Of a stretch of 64,000 nt of DNA, positions 46,610 through 57,776 are shown piece by piece (positions within the stretch are counted from its first letter, which is position 1; the number at the start of each line of letters is the position of its first letter). The position numbers and the translations under genes were made by a program. The notes under the pieces were generated by a model, which did not search any database, was not told where the DNA came from, and was given only the letters and a program-made list of their open reading frames with translations. The stretch comes from Bryoerythrophyllum caledonicum (taxonomy: Eukaryota; Streptophyta; Bryopsida; Pottiales; Pottiaceae): contig OZ020519.1 of the NCBI GenBank assembly GCA_963971425.1, positions 23,910,786 through 23,974,785 of the forward strand. Reading direction: 5' to 3'.

Positions 46610-48122
46610 TACTTCTAGAACCTTGGATCAACAAAGTTGCGGACATAGCACGGACAACCAAAAAACTTGCCATAAAAATTACAACTGAATATACAAAAGA
46701 ACGCATCAAAAAGGCCATATAAAAAAACAAACCACTATACGAGAAAGGCCCCAAGAAAATTAACCATAAAGTATTCAAATCCAACACAACACAAACATTA
46801 GATTGTATCATAGACCAAAATGGCAATATTCTGACAAATACCAAAGAAATAACAACCAAAATCTACCTCCAACAATCAAAAATCAATCGACCTAGAGTAC
46901 CAACATGCCACTACCAAATTAAACATCTTCAAGCATGGACATGTAGTGTTAGAAAGTACCCATGGCACGAACTAGACGGATTCACTCTTGAAAAAAGAGG
47001 CAAATCAAACATGCCATTACACACATACTTCACCTCAACAACTTACAATATGAGCCTAAAAATCTTGGCAACAATAAAGCCCTTGGCCCAGATCTCATCC
47101 CCAACTCAATTTTTGAAAGGCATGCCTCAACGGTTCTACAAACTTCTTCAACTATTCTTCTTGCACTGCTACAAACAAAAACAAATCCCTAGACTTTGGA
47201 AAAACAACATTACTATATTACTACACAGAAAGGCGACCCTTTCATACTAACAAACCACAAACCCATTGCACTAGCCAATACAATTTATAAACTCTTTACG
47301 AGCACGTAAACCTCCATTCTATCAGCTTACGGAGAATTGCGCAAAATCCTATATGACAACCAAGAGGGCTTTAGAGCAGAACGTAGCACAGCTAAACAAA
47401 TCCAAACGCTCGTAGCAACACTTGAAGATGCTAGACTCACCAATCGTGACATGTATGTACTTTACATAGACTTCAAAAATGCATTTGGATCGATAGTTCA
47501 TGCTAGACTGCTTGCAGTACTGAGTGACTTTGGATACCCTCTTGACGCAGTGGAACTAGTTGGCAATATTTACTCAAACTCCACTACCACCTACATCGGT
47601 GAGCATTTTGGTAAAACCTATTCAATCCCCATACAACCTGGCACCATTCAAGGCGGCACCCTAAGTCCATATCTCTTCATCATATTTTTTGAACCCCTCC
47701 AACAGTGGCTCCAAAATGGGAACAACGGCTATACATTCAAAACATCCAAAGTCACCATTAACTCAGTCGCCTACGTAGACAATTTGGTAGCGGTATCTGA
47801 GAAACTGAAATCCTTACAAAACCAATCAAATCAAATTGACATATTTTGTGATTGGACAGGCATGGAACTTGGAGTACCAAAATGCGCGGTTGTCGGATGC
47901 CCCAACCTGTTAAAAATGAGTACCACAACATTTAAAGCCCTAACACAAGCTACAAACATAAACTATCGTAACCACCCCATTCCAACTCTACACCAAAATG
48001 GACCGTATCCATACCTTGGCACACAACTTGTCCCCTTGTTAAAGTGGAAAATTCAAACTCATGTTACCACAACCAAACTCACGTTACCACAACCAAACTC
48101 ACAAAACAATGTAAAGACCTAA
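46610..48122 (+). pseudogene. LINE reverse transcriptase (plus copy)
   Basis: Pre-RT segment (YTKERIKKAI, TLDCIIDQNGNI), a broken first RT block, then an open 261-codon stretch (47337-48122): NQEGFRAERSTAKQIQTL, LYIDFKNAFGSI, GTIQGGTLSPYLFIIFFEPL and SVAYVDNLVA. The YADD box reads Y-V-D-N, so the second catalytic Asp is Asn (about 47781). It matches the minus copy throughout but carries different lesions. Confidence 0.85.
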
Positions 48123-49380
48123 TAAATTGCCTAGCTACTATGAAACAAAAAGTAAACATGATTGATACAGTTATTAGACCCGGAGTTGCCTATAGTTTTT
48201 ACACAGTGCTATACTCCACATCTGCCATAAAAAATTAGACAAGAAAATATTAGCCACACAAAAAATTGTATGTGGAATCCCTAAATGCATGTCGGATAAT
48301 ATAACACAACTTCCTCATAATCTTTTTGGACTAGAAGCCTTCTTGTTGAAAAATGATCATCTTAGATGCATTGGTGAACAACTTCTAAATGCCTTGTACG
48401 GCAAAGGACGGTTAGGTAAAATATATAATGGCCTAATACATCTCATCCTTGCAAAATACGGTGGAGACAAACAATTACCTCGCACTAAACACCACGACTG
48501 TCATAGATCCCCCATCACCCGCACACTATTTGTACTTAAAACCAAGGGCAAAACCAATCTAAAAAGTACACTAGACAATTTTCTACTAGAACCCGCACCA
48601 CTTGAAAAAATGTGGATACAAGAAGCTCAAGAAATCACACACCTAAACGGACAATTATTTATGAAAATGTTACAATTTTTTTGCCTTCAACATCACAAAA
48701 ATTAATCGAACTACACTACCAAATGGTACACATCTAATGAATAACAATGAATTTAAAAAGTACCACCGTACACCTTCAAAAATAATAATAAGTGCACAAA
48801 ACCTAGCAAAACAACTATTATGTTACCCCAAATGCCAAGAAGGGTGCTCCCTACAATGCAACATACACCCAAGCCTCCAATCATTAAAAACCAAATACAT
48901 TTGCATTAATAACAACCTACAACCCAATACTCCTACCCCATCTATCCACCCACGTAACCCACCCCACCCACAACACTCATTACCGCCTCCACACATACTA
49001 AAAAACCCTGGAACATACTTAATCCACGCCATAATAGACCACAAACACCGTCAATATATTGATCCCAATATAATTAAAAAGAATGATACTTCATGCCTAT
49101 GCCAATGGAAACTTTTAGATATTACCTACAATAAATGGCAAGGACAACAAAGCCCTCTTCCCTTGGCACGACCCCAACACCTCCTTACATAACATAGCAT
49201 GCCTCAAGATATACTACACAACTAGACGTAATAAACTGTACCATAACATTACCCAAGCACATCACTCACAAGTACAAAATTGCCATAAAAGATCCATCAA
49301 CCCCCACATTAATACCCTCAACAAGTATCTCTATCATACAATGTAATCCCACAAAAGATATAAACACACAACAACCTACA
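48123..49380 (+). pseudogene. LINE post-RT connector (plus copy)
   Basis: Pieces ITQLPHNLFGLEAFLLKNDH (48300 on), then Cys-rich LLCYPKCQEGCSLQCNIHPS and a Pro-rich stretch equivalent to 42478-42930. It ends abruptly at 49380 where the 33 bp inverted repeat starts. Confidence 0.7.
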
Positions 49381-49413
49381 CATTAGAGAAGTTTTGGGCT
49401 CAACGAGAGGCCC
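49381..49413 (+). repeat. 33 bp inverted repeat, left copy
   Basis: CATTAGAGAAGTTTTGGG... to ...GAGGCCC is perfectly repeated in inverse orientation at 56832-56864. Similarity ends abruptly inside the pair, as expected of transposon termini. It marks the left edge of the insertion into the LINE. Confidence 0.75.
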
Positions 49414-50597
49414 TTTGAGGGAGTTTCAAGCATAATACTTTTGAGAATATACGTGCTTCGGCAGTGGTACTTGGAGTCTGGGCAGCTTGTTGGTTGTCAC
49501 TTTCGTCCCAGCAAAGGACCGGCCATGCAAGCAAAAGCACATCATCAACCTTCAACAGTCTCTGATGTGGCATGGTACTTGGGAAGGTGGCACGTTTAAA
49601 CAATGTTAGAAGACCAAGTACATGGTCATGGTATGGTCCCGCTAATACATTTTTTTATAAATGAGTCGTCCTTTCATTCTAAGGAAAAACAATTTAATAT
49701 AAAATGTACCAAGTAACCAAATTAGTAAAATATGCAAGAAGGCTTTAGCGTACCAACTAACTAACACTATAAAATGCCAAGAAGGCATGAGAGTACTCTG
49801 TAAGTATTAGTGTAATATGCCAAGAAGGCGTTAGTAGGGCGGGAAAGAGCAAAACAAAATGGCAGGAAGACTTATGAGATATGGCATGTGGCATGTTTTG
49901 GCATGCGCCAAGTCTTTCTGAATTGTCTCCCTGAATTATGCTACAACATAGTCTTGTTGCAAAGACTCAATTTTCTAGATTTACTCTCTAATAAAACTTT
50001 CTTGTAAGCTTTAGCACTGCATCTTTCTAACTTTCCTTCATCATGGCACTCATGGACGTTGAAAATACATATATTCCTGATGTGAGGTTGAGTTCTAGGT
50101 TTGCTCCAATTATTTAGAGAGGCCTGCTTTTGGAAAAAAAAAATAATTGTGCAAGCTTTGTCGCAAGGAAGGTAGCTGGTGAAACTTACATTGACCTCTG
50201 CCAAAACAATGAGAGGTGATTACAAATTTGACAACGCTGCTACAACAATTGAGTTTTGGAATCAAGTGACTATGCTACTAGTATGTCAAAATATCACGAT
50301 GTAGATGGTGAGTCTCATGTACGTGACTTCCCCCAAAGATAAACTTGTTTAAACTTACCGCATCAAGGTCCGTCAATGCATGTACCCCTTGATGTAGTAA
50401 GTTTACTCAATGGATCATGGTGGATAAAATTTGAAGTTTAATAACTGAAATAATTTTGACACTAGATATTGTTTTAGAAGACACTAGATTTTTATGCATA
50501 TTGTGGTGGAAACTACATCCAAACTAGGACATTAATTGCCAATATTATGCATTTAGTCTACTAGAGATGATTCAATATAGGCTAAATGCATAATAGG
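49414..50597. other. Non-coding DNA inside the LINE-interrupting insertion
   Basis: No gene seen. CCAAGAAGGC motifs recur at 49734-49830. Short frames on the minus strand have no recognisable content. Confidence 0.4.
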
Positions 50598-50823
50598 TGA
50601 ACCCCTAAATTCCCACGACAATTTCACACCAAAAACGCTTCAAAATTGTTGATTCTAGTTGAGTCGGTAAGGAAGGAACAAACCACTTATATTTCCATTT
50701 CTAACCGTACGATCTTAATTAAGACTTGCATAATCACAAAATTTCATCAACGGTGACTGCACGGATTGAAAGATCATAGTGTTTGAAGTAGACAAATGTG
50801 TTCATTTTCTTCACTGTGTTGTA

Positions 50824-51768
50824 CAGTAGGGTGACATTCAAATTGGCGTTTGGGCAATTCCAGGGATGGTGTCCCACACTGCTGCCAACTTTGACGCCCT
50901 CCACAGGGCTGAAAAATTGTTCTTTTATCCTGAAATTTTGGGAACAGCATCACCTCTATGTTAAAAACATGCATACCAAATTTCAAGTCCAGAGGACTTA
51001 TAAAACAAAAGATATTTAAAATTAACCACCATGGGGTAGCTGTGAGAAAAGTTTCTCAACCGCCAACTTTGACACCATCCCAAGGATTGAGGAAATTTTT
51101 TTTGCCCATGGAATTTTTGGAGTGAGAACACCTTTATGTTGATTACATGTGTGGAAATTTTCAAGTCCAAAAAATGCACAAAAAAAATCACATCCCAAAT
51201 CTACCAACATGTGTAATTGTGAGAAAAAAAGGGAAAAACCATTTTACTACTTCCAACTTTGACACCCTCCCTAGGATTGAGGGTTTGTTATTTCAACATG
51301 AAATTTTTGACACATGGTAACCTTTATGTTGATAACATGTGGGAAAATTTTCAAGGCCAAAAAATGTATTCAAAAGAAGATATTCAAAATCTACTAACAT
51401 GGGGGTTAGTTGTGAGAAAAGTTTCACAGCTGCCCACTTTGACACCCTCCCAAGAATTCAAAAAAATTTATTTGTCCATGAAATTGTGGGTATGAAGTCA
51501 CCTTCACGTCAAATACAAGTGTGGAAAATTTCAAAATCCAAAAGATTTACACAAAAAACATATACCAAGTCTACCAACATGTATTGTTGTGACAAACAAA
51601 GGGGAAAGTTTACCACTACTTCCAACTTCAACACCCTTCCTAGGATTGAGTTTTTGTTGATACATAATGAAATTTTGGCCACAAGATCATCTCTATATTG
51701 GTAACATATGAGATAGATTTCAAAGCCAAAAGATGTATATACAAAAAAAATTATTCCATATCTACCAA
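50824..51768 (+). repeat. Left terminal inverted repeat with internal tandem units
   Basis: A CCAACTTTGACACCCTCCC-like block followed by a GGATTGAG-like block occurs near 50885, 51061, 51251, 51431 and 51620, spaced 176-190 bp, with a CTACCAACATG block between. The reading frames here recur in the right arm simply because the arms match. Confidence 0.9.
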
Positions 51769-52769
51769 CGTGTATGTCCTCCATTAGCATCAATCACCGC
51801 TTGTAACCTTGAGGGCATAGAATGACATAGTTGAAGGAGCTTTGTACCACTAACCAAATTCCACTCTTTTTCAAGAACTACCTTCATCACTTCTAAGTTT
51901 CTAGGGCATTCCTTGCCATGTTGCACAACATCTTTTAGCATTCTCCAGACATTCTCGATTGGATTGAGATTGGGAGAGTTTGCAGGCCAATTGAGCTTTT
52001 CGAGTTGGTAGGTTTGTCTCCATTCTTCACATGTTTTGCTACGATGAACAGGTGCACCATCTTCCATTAGCACTCCTTCTGGAAGTCTACTCAAGAAATG
52101 AATCAATTCGCCATCGTAGACCACTTCAACAAAATCTTTAGCAGAACGTTGAGTTTTTGGCATAAAGACAAGTTGTGACTTTTGTCCTCCAGCAAATGCA
52201 CCCCAAATCATCAAAGATGTCCGTCCACTTTTAAAAGTAGGAACTATACAACTTGATGAATAACGCTCATATGCACTTCTCCAAACATGAATTTGCCGAG
52301 AACTTTTTCCAATCTCAAAAGTAGATTCATATGTCCAAACAATACGCTCCCACTCTTTTGGACTCCATCCATGGTACTTCTGAGCAAAAGCTAACCGTTG
52401 AGACATGTGATGGGATGTCAAGAAAGGTTTTTTGACTGCAATTCGACTAAAAATACCACTTTTATGTAATACCCTTTGAATAGAACGTCTACACACTTGA
52501 ATACGGCACATATTAGTAATCTCTGAGACCGAGGAACGACGATGAGTTTTTGCATAACGCACAATATTATTCACATCTCTCTCACTAAGTTTTTTAGCGT
52601 GACTTCCACCGCAAGGTTTGCGCTTATAAGTTCCATCTTCTTTAAATGTTTTTACTAACCTCTGAACTGTTCTAACAGAAACTCCAGTAATGGCTGCAAT
52701 TTGAACTCTTGTATTTCCTCCCTCACTCAAACCTATAATGCGAGCACGGATTTCATCTGAAATTGCCAT
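51762..52769 (-). CDS. Tc1 transposase (335 aa) with catalytic Asp replaced by Tyr
   Basis: A complete open frame of normal length starting MAISDEIRARIIGL at 52769. N-terminal helix-turn-helix (TRVQIAAITGVSVRTVQRLV), a second HTH region (SEITNMCRIQVCRRSIQRVL), then the DDE core: IVWTYESTF, where Tyr147 (TAT) stands in place of the first catalytic Asp; Asp237 in MEDGAPVH; Glu272 in NPIENVW, spacing 34. GRTSLMIWGA is the usual core block. The frame is undamaged but the enzyme is predicted inactive. The stop lies at the inner edge of the left terminal repeat. Confidence 0.93.
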   Translation of the reverse strand: MAISDEIRARIIGLSEGGNTRVQIAAITGVSVRTVQRLVKTFKEDGTYKRKPCGGSHAKKLSERDVNNIVRYAKTHRRSSVSEITNMCRIQVCRRSIQRVLHKSGIFSRIAVKKPFLTSHHMSQRLAFAQKYHGWSPKEWERIVWTYESTFEIGKSSRQIHVWRSAYERYSSSCIVPTFKSGRTSLMIWGAFAGGQKSQLVFMPKTQRSAKDFVEVVYDGELIHFLSRLPEGVLMEDGAPVHRSKTCEEWRQTYQLEKLNWPANSPNLNPIENVWRMLKDVVQHGKECPRNLEVMKVVLEKEWNLVSGTKLLQLCHSMPSRLQAVIDANGGHTRW

Positions 52770-53609
52770 TATAGACTATTTTTTGTGATGTTGATACAAT
52801 ACTAAATGCTCTTCAATAAGTAATCAATATAACACTCAACCTATGGCAATTGGATTATATAATTCAATAAACACAAAGGACTCAGCTTATGGCATGTGCA
52901 CTAAATAAATCAATCAACAACATAACACTCACATTGGCATGTGCATTAGGTGATAACCATGGCATGTGCATTAGATGATAACCATGGCATGTGCATCAAT
53001 TGAGTGAACCAAAAAATATTCTTGGACATACTCATGCCACATGTGATTCGTCAACACTCAGTAAACTAGTCAACAACACTCAAAAAAAAAAAAATATATC
53101 CACTCAATAAATCAGCCCATATGTGATATGCCCACTCAATGGATCAGCCCATATGTGATATGCCCACTCAATGGATCAGCCCATATGTGATTTGTCTACT
53201 CAATCAGTCAACAACACTCAGCCCATATCTAATATGTCCACTCAATACCATCTCAATATTCACTCTCAATACCATCTCAACATTCACTCTCAATACCATC
53301 TCAACATTCACTCTATTACAAATCACATGACAAAATACACACAACATTTCCTTTACATAGTGCTCAATAGATATTTGGAGGAGAAAACTCGTCATACGTG
53401 CATAATGCACACCAAACCTTATGACAAGTGGATTCTTCTACACAAAACAACTCTGCAATTCTACATGTAGATTTCATTGATCTTTTCAAGATGCATTTAT
53501 GTTTGGTAGCTTAGTCACATGAATAAAATCAATGAAGAGTACGAGGTGTCAAAGATAATTTGACATTCTCAATATGCCCCTTCAATATAGTTTCTCATTG
53601 TTACAAACA
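52770..53609. repeat. Transposon interior with minisatellites
   Basis: 53101-53196 holds three 32 bp units (CACTCAATGGATCAGCCC...). 53236-53318 holds about three and a half 24 bp units (CACTCTCAATACCATCTC...). GGCATGTGCATTAG motifs repeat at 52930-53000. No second gene is seen. Confidence 0.8.
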
Positions 53610-54553
53610 TTGGTAGATATGGAATAATTTTTTTTGTATATACATCTTTTGGCTTTGAAATCTATCTCATATGTTACCAATATAGAGATGATCTTGTGGC
53701 CAAAATTTCATTATGTATCAACAAAAACTCAATCCTAGGAAGGGTGTTGAAGTTGGAAGTAGTGGTAAACTTTCCCCTTTGTTTGTCACAACAATACATG
53801 TTGGTAGACTTGGTATATGTTTTTTGTGTAAATCTTTTGGATTTTGAAATTTTCCACACCTGTATTTGACGTGAAGGTGACTTCATACCCACAATTTCAT
53901 GGACAAATAAATTTTTTTGAATTCTTGGGAGGGTGTCAAAGTGGGCAGCTGTGAAACTTTTCTCACAACTAACCCCCATGTTAGTAGATTTTGAATATCT
54001 TCTTTTGAATACATTTTTTGGCCTTGAAAATTTTCCCACATGTTATCAACATAAAGGTTACCATGTGTCAAAAATTTCATGTTGAAATAACAAACCCTCA
54101 ATCCTAGGGAGGGTGTCAAAGTTGGAAGTAGTAAAATGGTTTTTCCCTTTTTTTCTCACAATTACACATGTTGGTAGATTTGGGATGTGATTTTTTTTGT
54201 GCATTTTTTGGACTTGAAAATTTCCACACATGTAATCAACATAAAGGTGTTCTCACTCCAAAAATTCCATGGGCAAAAAAAATTTCCTCAATCCTTGGGA
54301 TGGTGTCAAAGTTGGCGGTTGAGAAACTTTTCTCACAGCTACCCCATGGTGGTTAATTTTAAATATCTTTTGTTTTATAAGTCCTCTGGACTTGAAATTT
54401 GGTATGCATGTTTTTAACATAGAGGTGATGCTGTTCCCAAAATTTCAGGGTAAAAGAACAATTTTTCAGCCCTGTGGAGGGCGTCAAAGTTGGCAGCAGT
54501 GTGGGACACCATCCCTGGAATTGCCCAAACGCCAATTTGAATGTCACCCACTG
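53610..54553 (-). repeat. Right terminal inverted repeat with internal tandem units
   Basis: Reverse complement of 50824-51768 over about 945 bp with very few differences (for example the terminal GTAGGG versus GTGGG). Confidence 0.9.
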
Positions 54554-54623
54554 TACAAGGACTGGAGGTCCAAAAAGTTCCAATTCACATTTTGTTTACA
54601 ACTCTTGGGAATTTAGGGGTTAA

Positions 54624-56831
54624 GCCCTATTTTATTCGGAAGATACACACATCTTTGAGCAGAAGATTAATTTTGATTATCATCTTTGCACCGCAAAATC
54701 TAAACTAGGGACAATGCACATTTAGTCTAGCTACTAAGGAAAATTAACAACACCAAGTTTCATGTGTAGTAGCCACACAATATTTCATTGTTATTTCAAT
54801 ATAAAACTTTTAATTTGATGTTATGTCTTTTAAGTAAGACAAAAAATCTATGTATAGTAATGTGGGCATTGCATGCAAGTTTGGGGAGTAAAGCTGCTAG
54901 TATGCATTTAGTCTACTAGAGACAATGCAATGGCACTAAATGCTAATTTCAAAAACAATTCCAAGTAGTACAACACATGTATCGTGAGTTAATATTAATT
55001 ATTACATATGCCATCTAATATATCATGGGAGTTGTCCAAATCACGTGGCAGATATGAGATATCCGTCATATCATTACTCGGGTTTTACTAGTAGGGATTA
55101 GACTTTATGTTATATTTATTAGATTTTGCTTCATTTCACTTCTTTCGATATCTAAATGATATCTAAATGAGAAGGTTATAAAATTGTACTTTGGATGGAG
55201 AGGTTTTATTCTCAGTACAATATTCATCAACAACGTGAAAAATTTGTCTTACTTTTTATCTAATGGAATATAGAAAATTCTCTTGAACAATTATAAAATC
55301 ATCGTGGCAAAATTGAAAACCAAGAATATTTGCTATTTTATAATTGAAAAAAATATTTTCACAGATTATTAACTATCTTGCTTGAAAAATAGTTAAGCAA
55401 ATATGAAGACATACAAGAATAATGTCTTATCTTTGGTGTACATCAAATTTTTTTTTTAATCTACAATGAGCCTACGTTTTAGACCTTTGCATCTTTTTAC
55501 TAGTAATTTTCCATTAAAAAGGACAAATTTTACTTTTGATAATATTTTGTGACTTCTATTGAATACTCCTACAAAGCCTTAAACCAAGTTGGTCCTACTT
55601 AGGTCCGGTTTAATACTATTGTTATTATGTAAAAAAAAATTATACATAAAATAAACCAAGATTTATGGTTCCATTCTCAATGAATAAATGTTGGCACTTC
55701 TTCATTCAATGCACCCGATTTGGGATTAAGGGTTTGGGGCTTAGGGTTTAGGGTTTAGGGTTTTAATATTTCAAGTGGTTCTTTCACAAAAGATTAATAT
55801 TTACCTTTATTACTTGATGAGGTATCATGGCCAGTCGTAGTTCCAACAAGTTTAGGATTCTAATATGTCAAGTTGAGAAGTTTGCAGTGTCCAGTTTTGT
55901 TTCATATTAAGATGTTTGTAACAATGTAACACTTTATGTTATAGCACTCACAAACTTGTATTTTTCACATGTTCATAGTCTAATTAAGTTTGTAGAATCA
56001 AGGGTTGTAACAAAATTTGTACTCAACAGTTGTCCTCATCAGCATTCACATATTAAACCTAAAATGCCAGGGCCATAACCGTGAACCAAACCCAAACTCC
56101 ATTTTGTTCTATGCACTCATTTCTTATAATAATTTGTGGAAATATTTTTATTAGATTTTTCAGAAATGAAATCACATGTTTTGATGATGTCAAAATTCTT
56201 CAAAAATAACATTTTTTTTGGAAATTTTGAAATTATTGTGATTTTTTGAAGAAAAATTAAAGAATATTCATATTCGATACAAACTGTGATTAAAAATTTT
56301 GAAAATTTCAATAGAGGTGCACATCTTATAACACTTTGGACACTTTCAATAGAGGTGCACATTTTAAAACACTTTGAAACACATTGGACCTCTTCCATTG
56401 GCCTAGACATCCATGCTACAACAGATCAAAATGTCTCCTCAATGTTACAAACAAATTAGAAAGACTTCTTCCTAGCAACTGTAGCTATGCAAAACGATGA
56501 TGAGATCCCTGGATTGTGTGACTCAATCCTTGTCATCAACTTTCCCGCCATAGCAATATGCTTTGTTTTATTGGTTTGGCTAGGACAATCCATAATATCT
56601 TAATCTGGATGAAGTCAAGTGGGCTGCAGGAAAATATTCAGAGTTCTCTAAATCAAGCATGCCATAGCACAGCGTACATGGTACCTAAGCACTTGACTAC
56701 TCATCTCTGATTGGCGGAGTTTTAGCAAGATGCGGTACATGGTAAAATGTGGCACATTGTGTACCAGCGCATTTTGCTGAGGTGTTCTGTACCTTCCCCA
56801 CCAAAACAGGCTACCCAAAAATTGCTCCGCG
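54624..56831. other. AT-rich non-coding DNA
   Basis: No gene seen. The motif ATAGAGGTGCACAT...TAAAACACTTTG is duplicated at 56310-56335 and 56350-56374. The telomere-like tract is listed separately. Confidence 0.4.
55741..55764 (+). repeat. Short interstitial telomere-like tract
   Basis: Three successive TTTAGGG-type units followed by TTTT, with degenerate units just upstream (AAGGGTTTGGGG). It fits the plant-type telomere repeat. Confidence 0.7.
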
Positions 56832-56864
56832 GGGCCTCTCGTTGAGCCCAAAACTTCTCTAATG
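56832..56864 (-). repeat. 33 bp inverted repeat, right copy
   Basis: Perfect reverse complement of 49381-49413. No convincing target-site duplication is visible next to the pair. Confidence 0.75.
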
Positions 56865-57058
56865 ATCCAAATACAATAAAATAAAGCACATATACACAAG
56901 ACCTCTAGGAATATCTAATAACCATTGTGAGCCAAATAAACCACCCCCTAACGGGTGGCTTATCTTGAACACAAGACCCTAAGTGTGGGATGCAGCCCCT
57001 TGTTCAAACATCCTTCAACCATTCATACAAGCATGGTGACCCACGGTATGTTACTTAG

Positions 57059-57773
57059 GGGTTGTTTACACCTGAAGGTTTGGGTTGGAGCCCATAGACA
57101 CAAGTGGTACCCCGCTTGAAGGATGAAACCATTGTAAGCGGGGTACCTTCCACCAAACAAGGGAGTTCTAAGTGGGTTGTGGCCCAAAAATTAGGTGTAA
57201 ACCCGAATAGAAGGGTTGTGGCCCATTGTGTACTTGGGCTAAATTTTTAAGTAGTTATATGAAAATGGGCTCTTTTGAGAACTACCCCATACTGAAAGAA
57301 TTTGTATTATTTAAATTACAAAAACATGAATGTAACTTCAGCAGTAAATTTCAGCAGTAAATTTCAGCAGTAAATTGCAGCTGGAAATCCCAGCAGTAAA
57401 TTTTTACAGTAAATTTCAGCAATAAATGCCGGCGGTAAATGTTAACTTCAGCAGTAAATTTCAGCAGTGAATGTCAGTAGTAAAATATTATAAATGATTG
57501 GCTGAAATTCGTTTTGAAAAATACTCTCCCGGACTTCGGGAAATACAGCCTCCTAGAGGTTGTAGGAAATAAGTCTCCTTAAGTTCCGTAAAACACTATT
57601 CAAATCTGCCATGTAGGATTCCAACTAGGTTTCTTATCCACGGAAAACACTTTGGGCCACAGCCCATATTTTGATTGATGTAAACCCATTTCCGGGGTAC
57701 CAATTCTTTACTCCAATCACAACTCGGGATTTCTTTGGGCTTCAGCCCAAACCATCTAGATGTAAACAGCCCC
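57059..57773. mobile_element. PIF/Harbinger-like MITE (715 bp)
   Basis: The ends read GGGGTTGTTTACACCTGAAG and, in reverse complement, GGGGCTGTTTACATCTAGAT, continuing through GGTTTGGG and AGCCCA. TTA is directly repeated outside (57056-57058 and 57774-57776), as expected of Harbinger elements. A 13 bp tandem motif TTCAGCAGTAAAT recurs at about 57337-57485. No coding capacity. Confidence 0.8.
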
Positions 57774-57776
57774 TTA

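Larger units (their letters stand above)
50824..54553. mobile_element. Tc1-type transposon with about 945 bp terminal inverted repeats (3730 bp)
   Basis: TA lies at 50822-50823 and 54554-54555. Ends read CAGTAGGGTGACATTC (left) and CAGTGGGTGACATTC (right, reverse complement). Arms 50824-51768 and 53610-54553 are almost identical and are each made of about five diverged units of 176-190 bp. The interior holds a transposase on the minus strand and short minisatellites. Arms this long are exceptional for the superfamily. Confidence 0.92.
50602..54619. mobile_element. TTAA-flanked piggyBac-like MITE, copy 5, split by a Tc1 element
   Basis: The left part 50602-50823 starts CCCCTAAATTCCCACGAC and contains the family motif with GACTGCACGGATTGAAAGAT; the right part 54556-54619 ends TTGGGAATTTAGGGG followed by TTAA (54620-54623). 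The left flank reads TGAA. The unsplit element would be about 286 bp, a short family variant. Confidence 0.65.

Noticed and set aside
53101..53320. CRISPR-like tandem array
   Set aside because: Units are directly adjacent without unique spacers, and the context is a eukaryotic transposon interior.
50798..54616. Matching short frames on opposite strands at 50.8-51.8 kb and 53.6-54.6 kb as a duplicated gene pair
   Set aside because: They match because the terminal inverted repeats match; no protein motif is present.
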